Positions 7,584-15,235 of a stretch of 26,184 bases of DNA are shown one piece after another. A program made the translations under genes and the position numbers. The notes beneath the pieces were generated by a model. The model searched no databases. It saw only the letters and a program-made list of their open reading frames with translations, and had not been told where the DNA came from. Each line of letters opens with the position of its first letter. Position 1 is the first letter of the stretch. This DNA is from JADJNW01 sp964596135 (GTDB lineage Bacteria; Bacteroidota; Bacteroidia; Chitinophagales; Saprospiraceae). The DNA is taken from assembly GCA_964596135.1 (NCBI GenBank), contig CAZQTF010000020.1:1-26184 (forward strand), in the 5' to 3' direction.

Positions 7584-8048
7584 ATGAAAAAGGCAATTAT
7601 CGGAACAATCCTGATCTGCCTTGCCGCTGTAATTGGCTATGCCCAGGATGACGACCTGCCGGAACCCCAGGGACAACTCGCTCAGCGCGTGGAGGCGATG
7701 AAAGTAGCATTTATTACCGACCGTCTTGGCTTGACGCCACAGGAATCACAAAATTTCTGGCCCATCTACAATCAGTACGAGGATGAGCAGAAAAAAATAC
7801 GTCAGAAGTACAAATTTTCGAACAACTTTGCTACCATGACCGACGCCGAAGCTGAAAAAATGCTGGAAGGCACGCTGGAAATGGAACAACAATTGCTCAA
7901 CCTGAAACGCGATTACATCCAGCGGATGCGGAAGGTCATTCCGGTTCGGAAAATAGTCATGCTCAACAGATCCGAGCACGAGTTCAGGGAAGAGTTGGTC
8001 AAACGACTCAAGGAAATACAGATGAACCGCCCCAAGCGACGCAATTAA
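7584..8048 (+). CDS. Spy/CpxP-like periplasmic protein of the ECF operon
   Basis: The product is 154 residues: a signal peptide (about 1-20, ending GYAQ), then a highly charged helical region. The segment RLGLTPQESQNFWPIYNQYE (47-66) matches the L-T-x-x-Q-type repeat of the Spy/CpxP/zinc-resistance family, whose members act as periplasmic chaperones or stress sensors. Long helices follow, and the tail is basic (MNRPKRRN). It lies 24 bases after the anti-sigma-like gene and just before a strong terminator, so it is the third and last gene of the operon. It could sense misfolded protein or metal and feed back on the anti-sigma protein; that role is inferred. Confidence 0.75.
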   Translation: MKKAIIGTILICLAAVIGYAQDDDLPEPQGQLAQRVEAMKVAFITDRLGLTPQESQNFWPIYNQYEDEQKKIRQKYKFSNNFATMTDAEAEKMLEGTLEMEQQLLNLKRDYIQRMRKVIPVRKIVMLNRSEHEFREELVKRLKEIQMNRPKRRN

Positions 8049-8380
8049 TTTCAGCTTCGATTATTTTGTCGCACCTTTTCCGAATTGGCAGTTGCCACGC
8101 GTAACTGCCAATTCTTCTTTTTATAACACATTTAGTAAAATTTCATAAGATTAAAAATTAGATGATGTTTTTTATATTGAATTTACATCATATGATTATT
8201 TCCAAATGTCTTTTTTTATAAATTGTTATAAATTAACATCTTAGAGGGTTTGCACCACTCCTTTTCGTAAACCTACCGTTTCATTAATTATATCATACTA
8301 AGTACAAAAAGAGTGGATTGTTTGCGCCGGTTTTACGTAAATTTACTTGTTGAATTACACAAAACTAAGCAGAGAATCCT
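8049..8380. other. AT-rich intergenic region with terminator and a spaced inverted repeat
   Basis: The first part holds the operon terminator at 8082-8114. The rest is very AT-rich with no ORF. CCACTCCTTTT (8255-8265) and AAAAAGAGTGG (8306-8316) form an 11-bp inverted repeat with one mismatch, 40 bases apart. TTTG (8321-8324) followed after 19 bases by TACTTGTT (8344-8351) is an imperfect promoter candidate for the TPR gene starting at 8381. Confidence 0.5.
8082..8114 (+). terminator. Rho-independent terminator of the ECF sigma operon
   Basis: GAATTGGCAGTT (8082-8093) pairs perfectly with AACTGCCAATTC (8103-8114) around a 9-base loop, and a T-rich tract (TTCTTTTTAT) follows at once. The 12-bp stem lies 33 bases after the last stop codon of the operon. 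Confidence 0.88.
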
Positions 8381-9778
8381 ATGAACTTTGAAGAAAACCA
8401 GACCATCCTCGATCTTATCACCGAATACGAAGCTTCCTTGGAAAACGGCGGCGAGCTTTTTCTGGATGAAAAGGCATACCTGCAACTGATTGAGTACTAT
8501 GAAAATGAAGACCGTACAGACAGAGCTCTGGAAGCAACGGAACACGCGATCAGAAATTACAGCTATTCCGTAGATTTTTACATCAAAAAAGCACAAATCC
8601 TGATGGATACCCAGCAGGATGCTTTGGCGCTGACCGTTTTAGAACAAGCCGGCGTTTTTGCGCCTACCGAGCCAGAGATTGCCCTGTTGCGTGCGGAAGC
8701 CCTTGCGCACGTGGGGTTGCGCGAAGAAGCATTCGATCTCCTCAACGAGCTTAAGAAAAGTGCAGACGGCGAGGTTCTGTGCGATGTTTATGTGTGCGAA
8801 GCTTTGCTTTACGAAATGGAAGAAGAATATGAACGTGTATTTTATGCCCTGAAGACGGCTTTGTTTGAAAACCCGCGCCACCAGGGAGCACTCGAACGCC
8901 TCTGGATTTGTGTGGAAACGACTAAAAAATATGAAGAAAGCGTGAATCTGCACCAGGACATTCTGAATATTGACCCCTATTCTTATTTGGCTTGGTACAA
9001 CCTCGGTCATGCCCAGGCGTATCTGGGCAATTATGACGAAGCCATCGAAGCGTACGAGTACGCTTTTATCATCAATCATAAATTCGAATTTGCCTATCGC
9101 GATTGCGCCGAGCTGTGCTTTGAAATCAAGAAATACCGCAAGGCATTGCGTTGCTACTTAGAACTTTCAGAGCATGCTGATACCGCCGATAGTGATATTC
9201 ATTTTTGTATTGGTCAGTGTTATCAGGCGCTCAAGGAATACAATGCTGCCCGAAATTACTACCTGCAGGCGCTTCAATCCGACTCTTTCAATGATGAAAT
9301 TCTATATTGCATCGGCGAATGTTTTGCGGAAGAAGGCAAGTGGAAAAGTGCGGTGCGATATTATAATAAAGCCATTCGCTTGGAAGACCGTCGCGAGGAA
9401 TACTATGCTGCATTAGGCGAAGCCTGCTTCGAGCTTGGCGACATTGAAAAAGCAGAAACCAACTTCAAAATTGCACTTGAATTAGCCCCGGAAGAAATCC
9501 AGATATGGATGCAATACACCGGCTTTCTGATCGAGACCGACCGTGTGGACGATGCGTTGGAAAAGCTTCAGGAAGCCGAAGAATACTCAGTCGGCGCTGA
9601 GATTCTCTATTGCCGGATTGCTTGCCTTTTTGCTTTAGGCAGACGCCAGGAGGCGTTCTACTGGCTGGGCGAAGCGCTGACCGAGGATTTCGAGATGCAC
9701 CGCTCCCTCTATGAGATGATGCCTTCTTTAGAGCATGACCCCGAAGTGATTTCATTGATTGTTGGTTACAGGGATTGA
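8381..9778 (+). CDS. Cytoplasmic tetratricopeptide repeat protein
   Basis: The 465-residue product has no signal peptide or membrane segment. It consists of tandem TPR motifs from near the N-terminus to the end, clearest in SYLAWYNLGHAQAYLGNYDE, DIHFCIGQCYQALKEYNAAR, EILYCIGECFAEEGKWKSAV and EYYAALGEACFELGDIEKAE. Many Cys and aromatic residues occupy the helix-packing positions, and the protein is acidic. Such proteins are scaffolds for complexes; similar solo TPR proteins are common in Bacteroidota but have no assigned reaction. The ATG at 8381 gives a normal start. It stands alone, converging on the kinase gene at 9819. The partner is unknown. Confidence 0.85.
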   Translation: MNFEENQTILDLITEYEASLENGGELFLDEKAYLQLIEYYENEDRTDRALEATEHAIRNYSYSVDFYIKKAQILMDTQQDALALTVLEQAGVFAPTEPEIALLRAEALAHVGLREEAFDLLNELKKSADGEVLCDVYVCEALLYEMEEEYERVFYALKTALFENPRHQGALERLWICVETTKKYEESVNLHQDILNIDPYSYLAWYNLGHAQAYLGNYDEAIEAYEYAFIINHKFEFAYRDCAELCFEIKKYRKALRCYLELSEHADTADSDIHFCIGQCYQALKEYNAARNYYLQALQSDSFNDEILYCIGECFAEEGKWKSAVRYYNKAIRLEDRREEYYAALGEACFELGDIEKAETNFKIALELAPEEIQIWMQYTGFLIETDRVDDALEKLQEAEEYSVGAEILYCRIACLFALGRRQEAFYWLGEALTEDFEMHRSLYEMMPSLEHDPEVISLIVGYRD

Positions 9779-9818
9779 TAAAATCCTGAAATTTTATTTA
9801 CTTTTTAATAATAAGAGT

Positions 9819-10577
9819 TTAATTGTTTAGCTGCTCCCACGCGTAGATGGCAGCGCCCACCATGCCGGCGTTGTTCAGCAGTTTTGCGGGCACAATCGGC
9901 GTAGGTATTGTAAAATGATTTTTGTACAATTCAAAGTATTTACTGGTGCCGCCCCCCAGAATAAATAGATCCGGCGAAAAAAGAAAATCCATATGCTGGA
10001 GGTATTCGTCAAAGCGCTTTGCCCAAGCCTCCCAGGAAAGCTGCTCGCGTTCTTTGGCATTATTGGACGCATACTTTTCTGCTACCTCCTGATGCCCCCG
10101 CAGATAAATGTGTCCGAATTCCGTATTGGGTATCATTTTGCCATCTACAAAAATACCTGTACCCAGCCCCGATCCAATAGTAATCAGAATAACAGTGCCG
10201 GTTTTGTCTTTGCCTTTACCAAAGCGCATTTCAGCCATTCCTGCTGCATCTGCATCATTTAACACGAAAACGTCGCTGCCGGTGGCTTTTTTGAGCAGAT
10301 CTGCCACGTTAGCCCCGATCCAGGATTTATCAATATTGGAAGCAGAATAGGACACCCCTTTTTTGACGATGGCTGGAAATCCGCAGCCTATGGGGCCATG
10401 CCATTCCATCTCTTTTGTTAATTGCGCAAACACTTTGGCAACTTCCTGAGGGAGCGACGGTTCCGGGGTTGGGAATCGCAGCCGCTCTGTGCGCAACTCT
10501 CCGGTATGGACATCAATGATCGCCCCCTTGATGCCGGAGGCGCCCACGTCCACGCCTAATATGTGTTGTTCCTGCAT
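9819..10577 (-). CDS. ppgK: ROK-family polyphosphate glucokinase
   Basis: This 252-residue sugar kinase transfers a phosphoryl group to glucose, using inorganic polyphosphate in the closest known family members. The phosphate loop is GVDVGASGIKGAIID (8-22), the catalytic Asp lies in NDADAAGMAE (107-116), the second phosphate motif is IGSGLGTGIF (134-143), and EFGHIYLRG is at 153-161. The segment SWEAWAKRFDEYL (181-193) and the ending PAKLLNNAGMVGAA (230-243) are typical of the PpgK branch. It lacks the CxCGxxGC zinc site of other ROK kinases, and its length is normal for PpgK. ATP use as well as, or instead of, polyphosphate cannot be excluded. It is transcribed downstream of the cyclophilin pair with a 137-base gap. 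Confidence 0.87.
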   Translation of the reverse strand: MQEQHILGVDVGASGIKGAIIDVHTGELRTERLRFPTPEPSLPQEVAKVFAQLTKEMEWHGPIGCGFPAIVKKGVSYSASNIDKSWIGANVADLLKKATGSDVFVLNDADAAGMAEMRFGKGKDKTGTVILITIGSGLGTGIFVDGKMIPNTEFGHIYLRGHQEVAEKYASNNAKEREQLSWEAWAKRFDEYLQHMDFLFSPDLFILGGGTSKYFELYKNHFTIPTPIVPAKLLNNAGMVGAAIYAWEQLNN

Positions 10578-10714
10578 TGTATTGCGAAGGTTAAAAAGCC
10601 TGTTAATGTTTGATTCGTTTTGTTTTTACGACTGAATTTTTCACCCAGGAAAATTATAGCCATTATGCTTTTTGACAGATATATGATTAAAAGTAAATAA
10701 CCTTGTCAAATTTA

Positions 10715-11614
10715 TCATTTAATAACTCTGGCTTTCATAACGACATCCTCCAGTGGGCGATCGCCAGGCGCGGTTTGCACCTTGGCAATGGCGTCAATGA
10801 CTTCCATTCCTTTGATGATTCTGCCAAAAACCGTGTAATCGCGATCGAGAAAAGGCGTGCCGCCCCATTGGGCATAAGCGTCGCGTTGTGCCTGACCATA
10901 CCGGAACCCTTTGCGCGCTTCGATCTGATCAAGGGTAGCACGGGTAGTCGGCTGCCCCTGCACAATGTAAAACTGGGAACCGGAAGAACGCTTCTGGGGA
11001 TTCACCTGATCGCCCTGGCGTGCTGCTGCCAAGGCACCTTTGACGTGTACCAGTGTGTCCACAAATTCGGCAGGAATGGTATATCCTGGTCCCCCCATGC
11101 CGAGCGGTTCGCCGGCTTTGGCATTTCTGGAGTTGGGGTCGCCGCCCTGTATCATAAAGTTATTAATCACCCGGTGAAATAAAAGCCCATCGAAGTAGCC
11201 TTCTTCCGCCAGTTTGATAAAATTGTCGCGGTGTTGCGGCGTAGCATCGAACAACTCAAAAAGCATTATACCAAATTTGGTTTCTATTTCTACCAGGCAT
11301 TTATCGGGCGGTTCAATGGTTATTTGTTTTGACACAGATCGTGATTTTTTGCCCTTAATAGCGGTGAGTTGCACTTCATAAATGCCCGATTGCTTGTATT
11401 CATGCGTCGGCAGCGAATCATTAGCCATGTTGCCATCCCCGAATTTCCATTCGAATGTTTGCGCTTTCTGTGATTTATTTTCGAAGCGAATCGCAGCGGG
11501 TGCTTTTTTATCTCCTTCATAGGAAAAAGCGAAATCAGCAATCGGACGACTGCAAGCGCTAAATAATGTTGCCGCTATTATGATATTTGTAATTCTGACG
11601 ATTTGTTTTTGCAT
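10715..11614 (-). CDS. PKD-domain cyclophilin-type peptidyl-prolyl isomerase lipoprotein
   Basis: This 299-residue lipoprotein begins with a signal sequence and lipobox LFSAC (Cys21), so it is probably anchored in the outer or inner membrane facing the periplasm. A PKD/Ig-like domain (about 26-102) shows FEWKFGDG (54-61) and HEYKQSGIYEVQL (71-83). A cyclophilin domain (about 107-299) follows, with FHRVINNFMIQGGD (146-159, including the catalytic Arg and Gln) and SGSQFYIV (211-218). It should catalyse cis-trans isomerisation of prolyl bonds in exported proteins. An extra loop between SQFYIV and YTVFG is shared with the upstream paralogue. It is the second gene of a pair, 9 bases after the other cyclophilin gene. 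The PKD fusion is unusual for a cyclophilin. Confidence 0.92.
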   Translation of the reverse strand: MQKQIVRITNIIIAATLFSACSRPIADFAFSYEGDKKAPAAIRFENKSQKAQTFEWKFGDGNMANDSLPTHEYKQSGIYEVQLTAIKGKKSRSVSKQITIEPPDKCLVEIETKFGIMLFELFDATPQHRDNFIKLAEEGYFDGLLFHRVINNFMIQGGDPNSRNAKAGEPLGMGGPGYTIPAEFVDTLVHVKGALAAARQGDQVNPQKRSSGSQFYIVQGQPTTRATLDQIEARKGFRYGQAQRDAYAQWGGTPFLDRDYTVFGRIIKGMEVIDAIAKVQTAPGDRPLEDVVMKARVIK

Positions 11615-11623
11615 AACATTCCA

Positions 11624-12271
11624 TTATTTTAAAATCCGAATTTTCATTCTGATATCACGCGCGGGACGATCAAGATTATCCGTTGGAGCGGCTGCAATTT
11701 TATCCAGCACTTCGATGCCATTTACCACCTGCCCGAAAACGGTGTATTGCCCGTCGAGGAAGGGTGCACCGCCCACCTCTTTATAGAATTTACGCTGTTC
11801 TTCTGTAAATGTAATGTTGTTGCGCTGCGCAATCACGTCTAATTGCTCATCGGTAAATGTTCTGCCGTGTACAATAAAAAACTGCGAACCATTGGATTTG
11901 CGCTCCGGGTTGACGTCATCGCTCAAGCGCGCTGCTGCCAGTGCTCCTTTGACATGAGGCGATTCGATTTCGGCATCCAGTTCATACCCAGGTCCCCCTC
12001 CGCCCAACATCTGACCGGGTGTAGCGCCTTTGGAATCGGGATCGCCCCCCTGTATCATAAATCCATTGATCACGCGATGGAACAACAAATCATTATAAAA
12101 GCCTTTTTTTACTAATTTGATAAAATTGTCCCGATGTTTTGGCGCATTGTTATAAAGCATTATTTTCATTACCCCATAGTCGGTAATAATTTCTGCGTAA
12201 GTATGCTGTTTATCTTCGCAGGAAAATAAAAATGTAATAAGGCTGAAGAAAAGTACAAATTTTATTTTCAT
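11624..12271 (-). CDS. Cyclophilin-type peptidyl-prolyl isomerase lipoprotein
   Basis: The 215-residue product has a lipoprotein signal (MKIKFVLFFSLITFLFSC; lipidated Cys18) followed directly by a cyclophilin domain. The active-site stretch is FHRVINGFMIQGGD (64-77), with Arg66 and Gln74. SQFFIV and YTVFGQVV follow, with an insertion between them as in the neighbouring paralogue. It should assist folding of exported proteins at the membrane. It is the first gene of the pair, with only 9 bases before the PKD-cyclophilin gene; the two probably arose by tandem duplication followed by gain or loss of the PKD domain. The start is the ATG at 12271. Confidence 0.93.
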   Translation of the reverse strand: MKIKFVLFFSLITFLFSCEDKQHTYAEIITDYGVMKIMLYNNAPKHRDNFIKLVKKGFYNDLLFHRVINGFMIQGGDPDSKGATPGQMLGGGGPGYELDAEIESPHVKGALAAARLSDDVNPERKSNGSQFFIVHGRTFTDEQLDVIAQRNNITFTEEQRKFYKEVGGAPFLDGQYTVFGQVVNGIEVLDKIAAAPTDNLDRPARDIRMKIRILK

Positions 12272-12343
12272 CAGTATGCGTGTATTTGTCAGTATGTTTT
12301 AAAAATTTAATGCGTATTAGGCTGAAATGGAATAATTTTTGAA

Positions 12344-12706
12344 TCAGCCAACAATGCTTTCGGCTTCGAGTTCTTTAAAATAACGGATGATATTTAATTT
12401 TAACAACAATTCCTGCTCGCGCAACTCCCTTTTTTGCAGGCTGCGCACAGGCTCCCAGTGGGGCCAGCCATCAGCATCGCGTCCCGCAAATTTGTAATAT
12501 CCATCATAGCTTAGCAATCGGCACACGGCGATGTGCATCAGGTCTTGCTTTTCTTCTTTGGAGTATGCTTTTTTCCAGCGCCCCAGTTCCTGAATTCCGA
12601 TCAGAAATAAAATTGCATTTAAATCGGGCAACGATTCCCGCTTAAAACGATCTTTGATCAAATGCCGAACGCGCAGCCACTCAAAATCCAGTTCCCACTC
12701 TTCCAT
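12344..12706 (-). CDS. Small conserved-looking protein of unknown function
   Basis: I do not recognise this 120-residue protein. It has no signal peptide or membrane segment and looks mostly helical, with many Glu, Lys, Arg and Trp residues. Features that stand out are LNAILFLIGIQELGRWKKAY (29-48) and the segment DGYYKFAGRDADGWPHWEPV (68-87). The Trp/Gly-rich core suggests a folded domain rather than a chance ORF. It lies between the LolC-like permease gene and the cyclophilin pair, all on the minus strand. A -7 box at 12749-12756 fits its ATG at 12706. The gene is likely real; its role is open. Confidence 0.75.
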   Translation of the reverse strand: MEEWELDFEWLRVRHLIKDRFKRESLPDLNAILFLIGIQELGRWKKAYSKEEKQDLMHIAVCRLLSYDGYYKFAGRDADGWPHWEPVRSLQKRELREQELLLKLNIIRYFKELEAESIVG

Positions 12707-12748
12707 ATTTTTTAATTGTCAGGTTGATGGCTCTATTTTTTAACATCG

Positions 12749-12756
12749 CAAAGATA
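12749..12756 (-). promoter_or_regulatory. -7 box upstream of the 120-residue protein, part of a perfect dyad
   Basis: TATCTTTG on the minus strand matches TAnnTTTG and lies 42 bases upstream of the ATG at 12706. The plus strand carries an identical TATCTTTG at 12763-12770, so the two form a perfect 8-bp inverted repeat around 6 bases. No TTG stands at the ideal -33 distance. Confidence 0.42.
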
Positions 12757-12788
12757 AGAAAGTATCTTTGGAGCTATGGGCAAAAAAC

Positions 12789-14006
12789 TTACTCTTCCCG
12801 AATCAAAGCCGACACACGCATGGCGCGCAATGCCGGCGGAACGGATGCTAACAATCCAATTGCCAGTACGGTGGCGGCTACCACCCCAAAATCACCCCAT
12901 CTGATGCTGATGGGATATGCTTCGACGATAAAATTGCCAGGAATGGCCACCAGCCCGAAAGATTTCTGGGCAGCATAGGTGATCAGCGCTAGTGTAAAAC
13001 CAATGCCGATGCCCAGCAGGCAGAGCAACAAACCTTCGCCGAGAAAAATATTGCGCACCATGTTATCGAGTGCGCCCATCGCCTTCAGAATGGCAATGTC
13101 TTTTTGTTTTTCCAATACGATCATCCACAGGGCGCCGACCATATTGAAGGCAACCAGCACCAGCATCAGCCCGGCGATGGCAAAACTGAGCCACTTTTCG
13201 ATATTCATAATCCGAAGAAAAGCTTCTTCCTGCTCATAGCGGTTTTTGACTATATAATGCTCACCCAGCGTGCTGCGAATATTTTCAATGGTGCGGGTTG
13301 AACTGGCATTTTTGACCAATTTGATTTCCAGGGCGCTTACTTCGCCGGCGGCATCCAGCAAGCGGCGGGCAAAGTCGAGCGAGGTGAGCACGTACTTGTT
13401 GTTGAATTCCTGCTGATTGACAAAAGTGCCCACCGGGTACACCGACAAGCGCCGGAATTGCTGCTCAAACATACTTACCTCGCGGGCTTTGGGCATATAG
13501 ATGGTCATCGGCGAAAACAAGTCATCCACATTGACCTGCAACTTGTTGCGCATTCCCAGCCCGAGCACAGCGTTTTCAATCGTTCCGTCCTGGAGTTTGT
13601 ATTTACCTTCCTGCACCGTAGAGTCTATACCGGTAACACGGGCATAAAGCGCATCTACGCCTTTCAGGGTGCCAAAATCCTGACTGCCCTTATACTCGAA
13701 GAATGCTGTTTCTTCCAGCGTTTGTGATACCAATTCTACCCCGTCAATGCGGTAAAGACGATCCAGCATCACCGAATCCACTTCAAAAGTTTTACCCTGC
13801 GCAGGCAATACTTTTACATCAGGGTTAAAATTGCTGTACATTTGAGTAATCAGGTCTTCAAAACCGTTGAAAACAGAGAGTACCAGCAGCAGCGCCGCTG
13901 TGCCTACGGCAATGCCAAACACCGAAATACCGGTGATGATATTGATCGCGTTGGTAGATTTTTTGGCAAAAAGGTAACGACGCGCTATTTTGAGGGATAA
14001 ATTCAT
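12789..14006 (-). CDS. LolC/LolE-family (FtsX-like) ABC transporter permease
   Basis: The 405-residue product begins NLSLKIARRYLFAKKSTNAI, the usual start of lipoprotein-releasing permeases. One membrane helix lies near 22-47, a large periplasmic domain of about 220 residues follows, and three helices close the protein (WLSFAIAGLMLVLVAFNMV, LLLCLLGIGIGFTLALITY and FGVVAATVLAIGLLASVPP). The segment EKQKDIAILKAMGA is the coupling region conserved in FtsX/LolC proteins. With a LolD-type ATPase such proteins extract lipoproteins from the inner membrane for outer-membrane transport. No LolD-type ATPase gene is visible here, so it must be encoded elsewhere. The start is the ATG at 14006. Confidence 0.9.
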   Translation of the reverse strand: MNLSLKIARRYLFAKKSTNAINIITGISVFGIAVGTAALLLVLSVFNGFEDLITQMYSNFNPDVKVLPAQGKTFEVDSVMLDRLYRIDGVELVSQTLEETAFFEYKGSQDFGTLKGVDALYARVTGIDSTVQEGKYKLQDGTIENAVLGLGMRNKLQVNVDDLFSPMTIYMPKAREVSMFEQQFRRLSVYPVGTFVNQQEFNNKYVLTSLDFARRLLDAAGEVSALEIKLVKNASSTRTIENIRSTLGEHYIVKNRYEQEEAFLRIMNIEKWLSFAIAGLMLVLVAFNMVGALWMIVLEKQKDIAILKAMGALDNMVRNIFLGEGLLLCLLGIGIGFTLALITYAAQKSFGLVAIPGNFIVEAYPISIRWGDFGVVAATVLAIGLLASVPPALRAMRVSALIREE

Positions 14007-14056
14007 GTTGTCAATTGGTATCTGTCTGAAGCAAAAAACAGCATCTGCGAATACAA

Positions 14057-14064
14057 CAAATTTA
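14057..14064 (-). promoter_or_regulatory. -7 box upstream of the LolC-like permease gene
   Basis: TAAATTTG on the minus strand matches TAnnTTTG and lies 50 bases before the ATG at 14006, in the short divergent gap shared with wecB. The -33 half is not at the ideal distance. Confidence 0.35.
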
Positions 14065-14092
14065 CAGCCTAAATTCTAATGTGCGTTATCAA

Positions 14093-15235
14093 ATGTCCAG
14101 AATAAAAATTCTTCTCATCATTGGCACCCGCCCCGAAGCCATCAAAATGGCGCCGATGGTGCATGCCTTGTCGCAAGAAAACGAGTTTTTCGAGACACGC
14201 CTCTGCGATACGGGTCAACACCGCGAATTAAAGCAACCAGTTTTGGATTTTTTTCAAATACATCCTGATTATCAATTGGATGCAATAAGTGCCAACTTCC
14301 ATTTATCCGGTCTTACGGCATACTTGTTGGCACATTTGCAGAGGGTTATCGAAGATTTCCAACCCGACCTCATTCTGGTGCAGGGCGATACGACTTCGGC
14401 CTTGGCAGGAGCGTTGGCAGGATTTTACAATCGCGTCAAAATCGGGCATATCGAGGCAGGGCTACGCACGTACAACAAACATGTGCCTTTCCCCGAGGAG
14501 ATCAACCGGCGGATCATCAGTCAAATTGCAGATCTGCACTTCGCGCCGACCAGTCTGGCGAAGGATTTTTTGTTGAAGGAAGGGGTGGATCCAAAACAGG
14601 TTTTTGAGGTGGGCAACACCGTAGTAGATGCACTGCACTTTGCGCTGGCAACTATTGGCCATAATGTTCCTTCTACGGTTGCCGCTTTGCGACAAAAAAT
14701 AGAGCCTTTGCAAAAGCAATATGCCAAAATGCTGCTGCTGACGCTGCACCGGCGCGAAAATCTGTTGTATCATCTGGATGAAATTGCTCATGCAATTCGC
14801 GCTATTTTGCAAAAAGAGGATTGTTTTGCGCTTTTTCCTATGCACCCCAATCCGGCGGTCCGCCTTTGGGCGGAGAGCATGGCAAAAAATTTGCCCAATC
14901 TTATTTTGACAGAAGCGCTTCCTTATGAGGCTTTTGTATGGGCAATGCAAACTTGCGATTTGATTCTGACCGATAGCGGCGGCATTCAGGAAGAGGCGCC
15001 GAGCCTGGGCAAAGCGGTAATCGTGCTTCGTCATCAAACCGAACGTCCGGAAGCGCAGCAGGCGGGCATCGTACATCAGGTGAGTATAAACAGCGAAGAA
15101 ATCGAGCGTGCAGCAGCCCGGTTATTAGCAAAAAACAGAATGGCGCAATCCCTGCAAAACCCTTTTGGCGAAGGCGCCAGTGCCGGAAAGATTGTTGATC
15201 TTCTCAAAAAATTGTTTTCTATATCGCCTCACTGA
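14093..15235 (+). CDS. wecB: UDP-N-acetylglucosamine 2-epimerase (non-hydrolysing)
   Basis: This 380-residue GT-B-fold enzyme interconverts UDP-GlcNAc and UDP-ManNAc for surface polysaccharide synthesis. The N-terminus has GTRPEAIKMAPMVHAL (11-26). Residues matching the E. coli WecB catalytic set are present: Asp99 (QGDT), Glu121 (HIEAGLRT), Glu135 (FPEEINRR) and His219 (LHRREN). DSGGIQEEAPSLGK (294-307) and RHQTERPE (313-320) complete the nucleotide-binding C-domain. I chose the ATG at 14093 because the family starts just before the first beta strand; an in-frame GTG at 14081 would add four residues. It is divergent from the permease gene, and its 3' end overlaps the opposite glycosyltransferase gene by 17 bases. 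Confidence 0.95.
   Translation: MSRIKILLIIGTRPEAIKMAPMVHALSQENEFFETRLCDTGQHRELKQPVLDFFQIHPDYQLDAISANFHLSGLTAYLLAHLQRVIEDFQPDLILVQGDTTSALAGALAGFYNRVKIGHIEAGLRTYNKHVPFPEEINRRIISQIADLHFAPTSLAKDFLLKEGVDPKQVFEVGNTVVDALHFALATIGHNVPSTVAALRQKIEPLQKQYAKMLLLTLHRRENLLYHLDEIAHAIRAILQKEDCFALFPMHPNPAVRLWAESMAKNLPNLILTEALPYEAFVWAMQTCDLILTDSGGIQEEAPSLGKAVIVLRHQTERPEAQQAGIVHQVSINSEEIERAAARLLAKNRMAQSLQNPFGEGASAGKIVDLLKKLFSISPH

Noticed and set aside
10671..10710. TTTGACA...TGTCAAA inverted repeat downstream of the PKD-cyclophilin gene
   Set aside because: The arms are 7 bases with a 26-base loop and no T tract. It is too weak to call a terminator or an operator.
14081..15235. A defence, toxin-antitoxin or new mobile system around the glycan genes
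   Set aside because: All genes here match known sugar-nucleotide and glycosyltransferase families; no nuclease, toxin, integrase or repeat boundary is visible.
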